DNA of 64,000 nucleotides from Rahnella bonaserana (GTDB lineage: Bacteria; Pseudomonadota; Gammaproteobacteria; Enterobacterales; Enterobacteriaceae): positions 391,516 through 455,515 of the forward strand of contig NZ_JAFMOW010000066.1 of assembly GCF_019049675.1 (NCBI RefSeq). The letters run 5' to 3'. The stretch's first letter is position 1. Every line of letters begins with the position of its first letter. Shown piece after piece: positions 21,748 to 29,919 of this stretch. Below the pieces are notes generated by a model that was not told the origin of the DNA, ran no database searches, and saw only the letters and a list, made by a program, of their open reading frames with translations. A program made the translations under genes and the position numbers.

Positions 21748-22748
21748 TGCGCCGCGCCACGGTGTACCGGTATAGCCTGCCAATGGAAGCGGGCGTGGTG
21801 CTGCGCAACCAGCGTCTCAAAACGCGCGACGGGCTGCTGGTTTCATTGTGGCAGGACGATAAAACCGGCTGGGGCGAGATTGCGCCGCTGCCCGGTTTTA
21901 GTCAGGAAGACTTGCCTCATGCGCAGGAAGCCGCCCGGCATGGTCTGAGTCAGTGGATGCAGGGTGCGTCGCTGACAGCGGTTGCTTCCGCATTCAGTGC
22001 GTTGCCTTCGGTGGCTTTCGGGCTGAGCTGTGCCGATGCCGAATTGCGCGATGAACTGCCGCAGGTGCTGAGTACGCGCTGTGCGCCTTTGTGTCACGGT
22101 GATCCGAATGAGCTTTATGCTCGCCTTGGCGCATTACCCGCAGATGCGCATGGCCGGAAGGTCGCCAAAGTTAAAGTCGGGTTGTATGAATCTGTCGGCG
22201 ACGGCCTGAATGTCAGCATGCTGCTGGAAGCCTTGCCGGATTTGCATCTGCGTCTCGATGCTAACCGCAGCTGGACGCCGGTTAAGGCCGCGGGATTTGC
22301 CCGCCACGTCGCGCCGGAACTACGATCCCGCATCACGTTTATCGAAGAACCCTGTCTGACCCGCGAACAGTCCCGCGACTTTGCCCGTCTGACCGGTATA
22401 GCGATCGCCTGGGATGAAAGCGTGCGTGAAGCCGGTTTTACCGTACAGGCTGAACCGGGCGTGGCAGCTATCATCATCAAACCTACGCTCACCGGCAGTC
22501 TGATGCGTTGCCGTCAGCTGATAGCGCAGGCGCATGCCGCCGGGCTGGAAGCGGTGATCAGCTCATCCATTGAATCAAGTCTGGGGCTGACACAGCTGGC
22601 GCGTATCGCGCAGTGGCTGACTCCGGATGCGGTTCCGGGACTGGACACGCTGGATCTGATGCAGGCGCAGCTGATTCGTTGCTGGCCGGATTCAGCGCTT
22701 CCGCTGAGGGATGTATCCGCGCTGGAGGTGATATGGCAGAGCAAGTAA
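21747..22748 (+). CDS. menC: o-Succinylbenzoate synthase MenC
   Basis: Enolase-superfamily dehydratase producing o-succinylbenzoate from SHCHC. The catalytic lysine motif KVKVG is at residues 141-145, the metal ligands lie in RLDANRSW and EEPC, and AWDES follows. The 333-residue protein is slightly longer than the E. coli enzyme (320). One-base overlap with menB and 16-base overlap with menE suggest coupled translation. Confidence 0.93.
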   Translation: MRRATVYRYSLPMEAGVVLRNQRLKTRDGLLVSLWQDDKTGWGEIAPLPGFSQEDLPHAQEAARHGLSQWMQGASLTAVASAFSALPSVAFGLSCADAELRDELPQVLSTRCAPLCHGDPNELYARLGALPADAHGRKVAKVKVGLYESVGDGLNVSMLLEALPDLHLRLDANRSWTPVKAAGFARHVAPELRSRITFIEEPCLTREQSRDFARLTGIAIAWDESVREAGFTVQAEPGVAAIIIKPTLTGSLMRCRQLIAQAHAAGLEAVISSSIESSLGLTQLARIAQWLTPDAVPGLDTLDLMQAQLIRCWPDSALPLRDVSALEVIWQSK

Positions 22749-24121
22749 TGACTGACTGGCCATGGCGTCAGTGGTCTGCGCAGACCCCTTTTGCGATGGC
22801 GCTCAAAGCCGGAGATGTCAGCTGGTGCTGGCGTGATTTACAGCATCGTATTGATTCACTGGCCGCCGGATTTATTGCGCAGGGTGTGACAGAAGGTACC
22901 GGTGTGGTACTGCGCAGTAAAAATAATCTGGATGCGTTGCTGAGTTATCTGGCGCTGTTACAGACAGGTGCGCGCTTATTGCCGCTTAATCCACAATTGC
23001 CTCACGCGTTATGCGACGAACTGCTTTCTCAGCTCAATATTGATTTTATGCTCGATCTGGCTGAAACGGCGCTTGATCTGAATATTCCCGCACTCTCGTT
23101 GCAAAATGCCTGGTCCGTCAGCGCCGTCGCATGGCGACCGGACCGCGTGGCCACCCTGACGCTGACTTCCGGCTCCACGGGTTTACCTAAAGCCGCCGCG
23201 CATACCGCTGCCGCGCATCTCGCCAGTGCGGCAGGCGTGCTGGGACTGATCACTTTTACACAGCACCACAGCTGGATGCTCTCTTTGCCGCAATTCCACG
23301 TTTCCGGACAGGGCATCATCTGGCGCTGGCTGCTGGCCGGCGCGACGCTGGTGCTGGCCGACGGACAACCGTTTGATGTGGCGCTGGAACAATGCAGCCA
23401 TGCCTCACTGGTACCGACCCAACTCTGGCGTCTGCTTAAAGGCAGGTCGCTGCCTGAAAAACTCAAAGACGTTCTGCTGGGTGGCGCGCAGATCCCGCCG
23501 GAATTAACCCTGCAGGCGGAACGCGCCGGTATCCGCTGCTGGTGCGGGTATGGCATGACCGAAACGGCGTCTACTGTGACGGCAAAACGCGCGGAGGGTT
23601 CTGCGGGCGTCGGGCAACCGCTCAGCGGGAAAGACGTCAAAATCGTCGATCAGGAAGTTCTGATCCGCAGCGACAGTCTGGCCTGCGGTTACTGGAAAAA
23701 TGGCGCACTGACGCCAGTTGTCAGTGCTGATGGCTGGTTACATACCCGTGACCGGGGAAAATGGCGTGATGATGAACTGCTGATCGCCGGGCGGCTGGAT
23801 AATCTCTTTTTCAGCGGCGGGGAAGGGATACAGCCTGAAGATATTGAGAAAGTGCTGGTGAGCCATCCGCAAGTTTCTCAGGCGTTTGTGGTGCCGGTGG
23901 AAGACGAGCAATTTGGTCAGCGGCCGGTCGCAGTGCTGGAAGCACAAGCCGGGCTGTTGTATGAGGAACTCAATCTCTGGCTGAGCAATAAGATCCCGCG
24001 CTTTCAGTTGCCGGTGGCCTATCATTCGCTGCCTGAAACGCTGGCGCAGGGCGGGATTAAAATCTCGCGTGCCAGTGTCCGCCAGTGGATAGACAGGCTT
24101 TCGTCCTCCCTGCATGTGTAA
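22733..24121 (+). CDS. menE: o-Succinylbenzoate-CoA ligase MenE
   Basis: Adenylate-forming ligase that activates o-succinylbenzoate with ATP and CoA. The AMP-binding loop [11 protein letters not shown] is at residues 145-155, followed by the [10 protein letters not shown] motif and a C-terminal domain with [20 protein letters not shown]. The start at 22733 is chosen because GGAGGTGAT directly precedes it and it yields 462 residues; the longer open frame upstream is menC in another frame. Last gene of the men cluster, convergent with katA. Confidence 0.94.
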   Translation: MAEQVMTDWPWRQWSAQTPFAMALKAGDVSWCWRDLQHRIDSLAAGFIAQGVTEGTGVVLRSKNNLDALLSYLALLQTGARLLPLNPQLPHALCDELLSQLNIDFMLDLAETALDLNIPALSLQNAWSVSAVAWRPDRVATLTLTSGSTGLPKAAAHTAAAHLASAAGVLGLITFTQHHSWMLSLPQFHVSGQGIIWRWLLAGATLVLADGQPFDVALEQCSHASLVPTQLWRLLKGRSLPEKLKDVLLGGAQIPPELTLQAERAGIRCWCGYGMTETASTVTAKRAEGSAGVGQPLSGKDVKIVDQEVLIRSDSLACGYWKNGALTPVVSADGWLHTRDRGKWRDDELLIAGRLDNLFFSGGEGIQPEDIEKVLVSHPQVSQAFVVPVEDEQFGQRPVAVLEAQAGLLYEELNLWLSNKIPRFQLPVAYHSLPETLAQGGIKISRASVRQWIDRLSSSLHV

Positions 24122-24126
24122 GCAAC

Positions 24127-24151
24127 AAAAAGGGCCGCGTATTGCGGCCCT
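24127..24151 (-). terminator. Terminator of katA, possibly bidirectional
   Basis: GGGCCGC and GCGGCCC pair around GTATT. Read on the minus strand the stem runs into a T5 tract, fitting katA termination. On the plus strand it follows menE by a few bases but lacks a T-run. Confidence 0.8.
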
Positions 24152-24172
24152 CGTCATTTCTGCAGCGCAAAA

Positions 24173-25606
24173 TCAGTCTTTCAGGGCTTTCTCAACACCT
24201 GCGCCATAAGCCGGGGAGACTTTATAGAACAGCGCCAGCTGGCGTGCCTGCGTATCCGGCGACGCATGTTTCAGCTCACCCGCAATACGCGCAAACATAC
24301 GCTGATGTTCGGCTTCCGACAGCAGATTGAACAGCAGGCGCGGCTGGGTGAAGTAATCATCATCTTCACGGTGATTCCAGTGATCGGCCGCGCCTTCAAT
24401 GCTCAGTGGCGGTTCGCTGAAATCAGGTTGTTCCTGGAACAGACCTGCGTTGTTCGGCTCGTATGTCACGCCGTTGCCGCTGTTACCGTCCACACGCATT
24501 GCGCCATCACGATGATAGTTATGGAACGGACATTTTGGTGCATTAACCGGGATCTGATGATGGTTCACACCCAGGCGATAACGGTGCGCGTCGCCGTACG
24601 AGAACAGACGTCCCTGCAACATACGATCGGGTGAGAAACCGATACCAGGCACCACATTCGCGGGGCTCATGGCAACCTGTTCCACTTCAGCAAAGTAGTT
24701 TTCCGGATTGCGGTTCAGCTCGAATTCACCGACTTCGATCAGTGGATAATCGCTGTGCAGCCAGACCTTGGTCAGGTCAAACGGGTTGTAAGGCAGTTTT
24801 GAAGCATCCGCTTCCGGCATGATTTGCACGAACAATTTCCAGCGCGGGAAATCGCCACGTTCAATCGCTTCGTACAGGTCACGCTGAGAGCTTTCGCGGT
24901 CGGTGCCCACCAGTTTTTCTGCTTCATCATCCATCAGGTTTTCAATACCCTGCTGGCAACGGAAGTGGAATTTCACCCAGAAGCGCTCGTTTCCGGCATT
25001 GATAAAGCTGAATGTATGGCTGCCGAAACCGTGAATATGGCGGTAAGAGGTTGGCAGGCCGCGGTCACTGGCGTCGATGGTCAACTGATGCAGGGCTTCC
25101 GGAAGATGAGAGAAGAAGTCCCATTTATACGCCGGATTACGCAGGTTAGTGCGCGGGTCACGTTTTACAACGTGGTTCAGGTCAGGGAATTTAAGCGGAT
25201 CGCGCAGATAAAACACCGGCGTATTGTTGCCGACTAAATCCCAGTTGCCTTCTTCGGTGTAAAACTTCATCGAGAAACCGCGGATATCACGCTCAGCATC
25301 CGCCGCACCGCGTTCGCCGGCCACTGTTGAGAAACGGATAAACATGTCCGTTTGCTTGCCGATTTCGGAGAAGATTTTTGCGCGGGTGTAAGCGGTAATA
25401 TCGTGCGTGACGGTAAACGTACCGTGAGCACCGGACCCTTTGGCGTGCATACGACGTTCAGGGATCACTTCACGGTCGAAGTGCGCTAATTTCTCAAGAA
25501 ACCAGACATCCTGCAGAAGTAACGGGCCACGGCGGCCTGCAGTCATTACGTTATTATTATCGACGACAGGCGCGCCAGCGGCAGTAGTTAAACCTTTCTT
25601 GGTCAT
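24173..25606 (-). CDS. katA: Monofunctional haem catalase, clade 3 (KatA)
   Basis: Small-subunit catalase decomposing hydrogen peroxide. The active-site segment [20 protein letters not shown] carries catalytic His54; the distal Asn is Asn127 in VGNNTP; the proximal haem ligand is Tyr337 in [14 protein letters not shown]. At 477 residues and without an extra C-terminal domain it fits clade 3 enzymes of the KatA type. AAGGAA precedes the start. It lies in reverse orientation between menE and yfaZ, where E. coli has no catalase, so it is probably a lineage-specific insertion. Confidence 0.95.
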   Translation of the reverse strand: MTKKGLTTAAGAPVVDNNNVMTAGRRGPLLLQDVWFLEKLAHFDREVIPERRMHAKGSGAHGTFTVTHDITAYTRAKIFSEIGKQTDMFIRFSTVAGERGAADAERDIRGFSMKFYTEEGNWDLVGNNTPVFYLRDPLKFPDLNHVVKRDPRTNLRNPAYKWDFFSHLPEALHQLTIDASDRGLPTSYRHIHGFGSHTFSFINAGNERFWVKFHFRCQQGIENLMDDEAEKLVGTDRESSQRDLYEAIERGDFPRWKLFVQIMPEADASKLPYNPFDLTKVWLHSDYPLIEVGEFELNRNPENYFAEVEQVAMSPANVVPGIGFSPDRMLQGRLFSYGDAHRYRLGVNHHQIPVNAPKCPFHNYHRDGAMRVDGNSGNGVTYEPNNAGLFQEQPDFSEPPLSIEGAADHWNHREDDDYFTQPRLLFNLLSEAEHQRMFARIAGELKHASPDTQARQLALFYKVSPAYGAGVEKALKD

Positions 25607-25927
25607 AACAAATTCCTTTCAGTGAAAACGGGTGTTTGTAGGTCAAAGAAGATGCAGCAGATAATAACAATCCTTGTTAGCGGTTTTTTCCCTAAGCCAA
25701 ATTGACTCTACCCATTACAAATAAACCATATGTTGATCAGGGGCAAATAGGTGGGAGTTATCATTTCGACGGGAAAGCTTCGTTTCATCAATGAGAACGA
25801 TGTTTCTTACAATTTTCCCTGCCCCGCTGAATGTTTAAAAGTTCCAAAAAGTTGTTACAACAGAGTGAATTGCTTTAGACTTCTGGCGGAAGATTTAATG
25901 TCGTTTAGCTATTATTTGGGAAAAATA
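25607..25927. other. Divergent katA/yfaZ upstream region
   Basis: No supported gene. The stretch is AT-rich and must contain the katA promoter (minus) and the yfaZ promoter (plus). An open frame upstream of yfaZ from 25751 continues into it but shows no protein-like features before the signal peptide at 25928. I could not identify a specific operator. Confidence 0.6.
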
Positions 25928-26473
25928 ATGAAAAAGATCCTTGTCGCTGGCGCCGCTGCCAGCCTTATGTTTGCCGCGGCTTCTGCGAACGCCATCAGTG
26001 TTAACGGTGAAGTCGGCGAACACTACACGCACCTAGGCGTGGGCTTTGGTACCACTTCTCCGGGTCTTGCACTGAGCGGTGATTACACTCATAACGATGA
26101 CGACGGTGATGTGGCAGGCTTAGGTTTGGGTTACAACATTCCTTTAGGGCCTTTCATGGCAACCGTTGGCGGTAAAGGTCTGTATACCAATCCGAAAGAC
26201 GGCGACGAAGGTTACGCTGCTGCGGTCGGCGGTGGTCTGCAATTGCCAATCGCAAAAATGTTCACCCTGTACGGTGACTATTATTATTCTCCGGATTCAC
26301 TCTCCAGTGGCATCGCAAACTATGAAGAAGCGAACGCAGGCATCCGTCTGACCGCCATTCCACTGGTGACCGTGAGCGTGGGTTACCGCTACATGGCGAT
26401 GGACGGCAAAGACGGCAACCGTGACAACGTCGTGGCTGACGGTGCATATTTAGGCGGCGCCATCAATTTCTGA
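25928..26473 (+). CDS. yfaZ: YfaZ family outer membrane protein
   Basis: Predicted small outer membrane beta-barrel of unknown function. A clear Sec signal peptide (MKKILVAGAAASLMFAAASANA) precedes about 159 mature residues of alternating glycine, aromatic and polar segments typical of barrels, such as GVGFGTTSPGLALSGDYTHN and VSVGYRYMAMDGKDG. The start at 25928 is set by the signal peptide; 181 residues matches E. coli YfaZ (180). A strong terminator follows; yfaY lies 127 nt downstream. Confidence 0.88.
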   Translation: MKKILVAGAAASLMFAAASANAISVNGEVGEHYTHLGVGFGTTSPGLALSGDYTHNDDDGDVAGLGLGYNIPLGPFMATVGGKGLYTNPKDGDEGYAAAVGGGLQLPIAKMFTLYGDYYYSPDSLSSGIANYEEANAGIRLTAIPLVTVSVGYRYMAMDGKDGNRDNVVADGAYLGGAINF

Positions 26474-26494
26474 TTTTGTCTGAAGCAAAATCTG

Positions 26495-26526
26495 AAGGCT
26501 CGCATTCGTGCGAGCCTTTTTGTTTT
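26495..26526 (+). terminator. Intrinsic terminator after yfaZ
   Basis: AAGGCTCGCA and TGCGAGCCTT form a perfect 10-bp stem around a TTCG tetraloop, followed by TTTGTTTTC. Located 21 nt after the yfaZ stop. Confidence 0.9.
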
Positions 26527-26600
26527 CTGCGGTACGGAGATTGTTTTTCTCTCTCAGCCTTTCTACAGTGGAATGACAAAAAAACCAGAAGGAGAACGGG

Positions 26601-27806
26601 ATGCTTAGGGTTGAGATGCTGAGTACGGGTGACGAAGTGCTGCACGGCCAGATTGTGGATACCAATTCGGCGTGGCTGGCGAATTATCTGTTCGAACAAG
26701 GTCTGCCGATGACCAGCCGTGAAACCGTGGGCGACAGCCTGGAGGCGCTGGTGGCCGTTCTTGAAGAACGCAGCCATATCGCCGATGTGCTGATTGTGAA
26801 CGGCGGTTTAGGACCAACCACTGATGATTTAAGCGCGCTGGCCGCGGCCAAAGCCTGCGGTGTGGAGCTGGTGGAAAATGCCGGTTGGATTGAAACCATG
26901 CAGGCATTCTTCAACGAACGGGGCCGTCCGATGGCTGAATCCAACCGCAAACAGGCGCAGATCCCTGCCAATGCTGAGCTGCTGGATAACCCGGTCGGCA
27001 CCGCCTGCGGCTTCAGTGTGAAGCTCAACCGTTGCCAGATTTTCTTCACACCGGGCGTACCTTCAGAATTCAAAGTGATGGTGGAGCAGCAAATCGTTCC
27101 GCGTCTGCATAAACAGTTTCCGGCGCTGGAAGCCCCACTGTGTCTGCGTCTCACGACGTTCGGTCGCGGTGAAAGTGATCTGGCCACGGAACTGGATACA
27201 CTCGAACTGCCGGAAGGCGTGGTGATGGGCTACCGCTCTTCCTCGCCGATTATCGAGCTGAAAGTCACCGGCCCGCGCTCGCAGGAAGTTGCCATGCACA
27301 AAGCGTTCGAGCGCGTGCGTGAAGTGGCGGGGGAGAGCACCATTTTCGAAGGGCTGGGCAGCCTGCCGGATCGTCTGGCGGAGCGTCTGCTGGCGCAGGA
27401 TTTGCGTCTGGCGGTCAGCGAAAGTTTCACCGGCGGCCTGCTGAACTGGCGTCTGCAAAGCGCCGGCGTTCCGCTGGTCAACGGCGAGTTATTGCCGCAG
27501 GGCGGCGAAGCCTCGCCGGAAAAATCCCTCGAATGCTTACTGGCGCGCGCGCAGAATCTGGCTGAAACCACCGGCGCACAACTGGCACTGGCCATCGGCG
27601 CGCTGTCAGGGGATCAACTGAGTCTGGCACTTCATACGCCATCCGGCACCAGCGGATTAACCATTCGTTACACCGCGACGCGGCACGGTCTGGCATTACG
27701 CCAGGAGACGATGGCGATGGTGGCAATGGATATGTTGCGGCGCTATCTGAACGGCTGGGAGCCGGTGGCGGATTATCCGTGGCTGGATCGGGTCGCTAAG
27801 GTTTAG
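26601..27806 (+). CDS. yfaY: CinA-like protein YfaY
   Basis: CinA-family protein with an N-terminal molybdopterin-binding-like domain (residues about 1-170, motif NGGLGPTTDD at 67-76) and a C-terminal CinA/PncC-like domain from about 250. Active PncC amidases carry an AESCTGG-type motif; here it reads SESFTGG, with phenylalanine at the cysteine position, so nicotinamide-nucleotide amidase activity is doubtful. Length of 401 matches E. coli YfaY (400). AGGAG precedes the ATG. It keeps its yfaZ neighbour but not the operon partners of true cinA. Confidence 0.9.
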   Translation: MLRVEMLSTGDEVLHGQIVDTNSAWLANYLFEQGLPMTSRETVGDSLEALVAVLEERSHIADVLIVNGGLGPTTDDLSALAAAKACGVELVENAGWIETMQAFFNERGRPMAESNRKQAQIPANAELLDNPVGTACGFSVKLNRCQIFFTPGVPSEFKVMVEQQIVPRLHKQFPALEAPLCLRLTTFGRGESDLATELDTLELPEGVVMGYRSSSPIIELKVTGPRSQEVAMHKAFERVREVAGESTIFEGLGSLPDRLAERLLAQDLRLAVSESFTGGLLNWRLQSAGVPLVNGELLPQGGEASPEKSLECLLARAQNLAETTGAQLALAIGALSGDQLSLALHTPSGTSGLTIRYTATRHGLALRQETMAMVAMDMLRRYLNGWEPVADYPWLDRVAKV

Positions 27807-27822
27807 CTTTTACAAAAGCCAG

Positions 27823-28375
27823 GTCAAGACCTTGGGTTGCCACCCAAACTGGCCTCAAGAGGCGCCTATCGCCGCGCCTCTTAAGAATCTCCGGCTCTTT
27901 TACTGCGTGCTCCGCTCGCTGGCTATGTTTCAGTTACCGCAGTGGCAGGCTGGAAATCTTGACGCTGCGCGGTGCCTTCATTTCGGGATTGCAGCCTTTG
28001 GTCTGCAACCTCTCATTCAGCAAGCTTTCTGAAACGCCCGTACGATCTTAAATTCAAAAGAAGACTGTTTGCCTCTTTTAAAAAAGTTGATTGGCGTGAT
28101 CAAAATTCAGCTGAACGGAGCGGCTTCGAGACCATCGGCTCGGGTCGAGCTCTGCGAGACAACGTCACGAAGTGACGGCCCGAAGGGTGAGGCCGCAGGC
28201 CGAGTAACACCGAGAGAAGGCAGTGCGAAGCACCTGGATTTGCGCCACTCACTATTGCGCTGGAACATGTCCGTCGTACCTGCGACAGCGCGCAGTGAAA
28301 GAGCCCGGGGTTCTTAGGGGTGGCGGCGATAAGCCACCCCTAAGGCCAGTGTGGGTGGCAACCCACGGTGTTGAT
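27823..28375. repeat. Inverted-repeat structured element between yfaY and yfaE
   Basis: Two arms of about 90 nt (27823-27912 and 28286-28375) are imperfect reverse complements of each other and bracket about 370 nt without a gene. Each arm also folds locally into two hairpins: 27832-27847 and 27857-27882 on the left, 28314-28343 and 28351-28366 on the right. The larger hairpins share the loop sequence TATCGCC while four of nine compared stem pairs have changed in a compensatory way. The interior has further short palindromes such as GTCACGAAGTGAC at 28164-28176. No transposase is visible; it resembles a non-mobile or MITE-like repeat. Confidence 0.7.
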
Positions 28376-28456
28376 ATTAAGGTCAGTTTGGGCGGCGAGC
28401 CCAATATCTTGATGTTGAAGGCTAAAAGCTAAAGGCAGGCATGGGCGGCAGCCCAT
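28351..28456. repeat. REP-like hairpin series downstream of yfaE
   Basis: Three short hairpins in a row: GTGGGT-GGCA-ACCCAC (28351-28366), TTGGGC-GGCGA-GCCCAA (28388-28404) and ATGGGC-GGCA-GCCCAT (28441-28456). A fourth, inverted copy is at 27832-27847. All share a TGGG(T/C) core and a GGC-containing loop, usually after a G-CAG motif. The last one touches the yfaE stop codon, so it would sit at the 3' end of the nrdAB-yfaE transcript. Confidence 0.65.
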
Positions 28457-28716
28457 CAAAACGCAATCTCAATATCCCCAACCGGCATACAACAGCATGG
28501 CAAAATCTCGCCGTCAGAGATGAAAGCTAAGGGCTTTTCACTGTATTTAACGGCACCGTTTATCAGCTTCATCCGGCATGACCCGCAATAGCCCTCGCGG
28601 CACTGATATTCGACTTCAACCTGATGATGTTCAAACACTTCCAGCAAATTGCGGTGCTCTGGCTTACACGCCAGTTGCTGGCCGTTTGCTGAAAGTGTGA
28701 TCGTTCTTTCCGTCAT
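28456..28716 (-). CDS. yfaE: [2Fe-2S] ferredoxin YfaE
   Basis: Plant-type ferredoxin that maintains the diferric-tyrosyl cofactor of the class Ia ribonucleotide reductase beta subunit in E. coli. Cluster cysteines are Cys39, Cys44 and Cys47 (CREGYCGSC) plus one of Cys74-76 (CCC). 86 residues, close to the E. coli length. Its start directly abuts the nrdB stop, so the genes are almost certainly cotranscribed. A REP-like hairpin overlaps its stop codon. Confidence 0.93.
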   Translation of the reverse strand: MTERTITLSANGQQLACKPEHRNLLEVFEHHQVEVEYQCREGYCGSCRMKLINGAVKYSEKPLAFISDGEILPCCCMPVGDIEIAF

Positions 28717-29847
28717 TTACAGCTCGAAATCACTCAGGTCGTCTGCGTGTACTTCAGAGTCGATCTGACCGACCAGATAGGAGCTGACCTCCACTTCCTG
28801 CGGCGCAACCTGCACGTTATCAGACACCAGCCAGGCGTTGATCCACGGGATCGGGTTGGAACGGGTTTTGAACGGCGCATCCAGACCTACCGCCTGCATA
28901 CGGATGTTGGTGATGTACTCGACGTACTGACACAGAATGTCTTTGTTCAGACCAATCATCGAACCGTCTTTGAACAGGTATTCCGCCCAGTCTTTTTCCT
29001 GCTGTGCCGCGAGGACGAACAGGTCGTGACATTCCTGCTGACATTCCAGGGCGATTTCTGCCATTTCCGGATCGTCCTGACCTGAACGCAGCAGGTTCAG
29101 CGCGTGCTGAGTCCCGGTCAGATGCAGGGCTTCGTCACGGGCAATCATCTTGATGATTTTCGCATTGCCTTCCATCAGTTCACGTTCAGCGAACGCAAAT
29201 GAACAGGCGAAGCTGACATAAAAACGCACGGCTTCCAGCGCGTTCACGCTCATCAGGCAGATGTAGAGTTTTTTCTTCAGCTCACGCAGGTTAACCACGA
29301 CGGTTTTGCCGTTGACCTGATGCGTGCCTTCGCCCAGCAGGTGATAGTAGCTGGTCATCTCGATCAACGTGTCGTAATAACCTGAGATGTCTTTCGCGCG
29401 CTTGAGGATTTCTTCGTTAGTCACGATATCGTCAAACACAATCGCCGGATCGTTCACGATGTTACGGATGATGTGCGTGTAAGAACGTGAGTGAATGGTT
29501 TCAGAGAACGCCCAGGTTTCTACCCAGGTTTCCAGTTCCGGGATAGAGATCAGCGGCAGCAGCGCCACGTTCGGGCTGCGGCCCTGAATGGAATCGAGCA
29601 GCGTCTGGTATTTCAGGTTGCTCAGGAAGATATGCTTTTCGTGATCCGGCAACGCCTGGAAGTCGATACGGTCGCGGGAAACATCAATCTCTTCAGGACG
29701 CCAGAAGAAGGACAGCTGCTTTTCAATCAGTTTTTCAAAGATTTCATGCTTCTGCTGGTCGAAACGGGCAACGTTAACCGACTGGCCAAAGAACATTGGC
29801 TCAAGAAGCTGATCGTTTTTATTCTGGGAAAAAGTACTGTAGGCCAT
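28717..29847 (-). CDS. nrdB: Class Ia ribonucleotide reductase beta subunit
   Basis: Small subunit generating the stable tyrosyl radical for ribonucleotide reduction. Di-iron ligands Asp85, Glu116 and His119 and the radical Tyr123 are visible in the N-terminal third ([18 protein letters not shown] region, here [13 protein letters not shown]), with the second ligand set in MIARDEALH. The 376-residue length equals E. coli. The C-terminal tail ending DDLSDFEL is the NrdA-binding peptide. It follows nrdA after a 72-nt gap containing a hairpin. Confidence 0.97.
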   Translation of the reverse strand: MAYSTFSQNKNDQLLEPMFFGQSVNVARFDQQKHEIFEKLIEKQLSFFWRPEEIDVSRDRIDFQALPDHEKHIFLSNLKYQTLLDSIQGRSPNVALLPLISIPELETWVETWAFSETIHSRSYTHIIRNIVNDPAIVFDDIVTNEEILKRAKDISGYYDTLIEMTSYYHLLGEGTHQVNGKTVVVNLRELKKKLYICLMSVNALEAVRFYVSFACSFAFAERELMEGNAKIIKMIARDEALHLTGTQHALNLLRSGQDDPEMAEIALECQQECHDLFVLAAQQEKDWAEYLFKDGSMIGLNKDILCQYVEYITNIRMQAVGLDAPFKTRSNPIPWINAWLVSDNVQVAPQEVEVSSYLVGQIDSEVHADDLSDFEL

Positions 29848-29869
29848 AACTTCCTCGAAATTCTCGGCA

Positions 29870-29891
29870 AAAACCCCCTGACGGGGGTTTT
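29870..29891 (-). terminator. Terminator-like hairpin between nrdA and nrdB
   Basis: AAAACCCCC and GGGGGTTTT form a 9-bp stem around a 4-nt loop; on the minus strand a T5 tract completes an intrinsic-terminator shape. It lies in the 72-nt gap between nrdA and nrdB, so it may attenuate rather than stop transcription, or stabilise the 3' end of an nrdA message. Confidence 0.6.
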
Positions 29892-29919
29892 GAATAATAT
29901 ATTGAGTTAAAACAGATGA

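Noticed and set aside
20860..21783. 307-residue minus-strand frame opposite menB
   Set aside because: Exact shadow of menB with no family features.
25751..25927. 59-residue N-terminal extension of yfaZ
   Set aside because: The extension would bury a clear signal peptide; the ATG at 25928 gives the normal length.
28069..28317. Small open frames within the yfaY-yfaE element
   Set aside because: They run across hairpins, lack ribosome sites and look arginine-rich by composition; the structured-repeat reading explains the sequence better.
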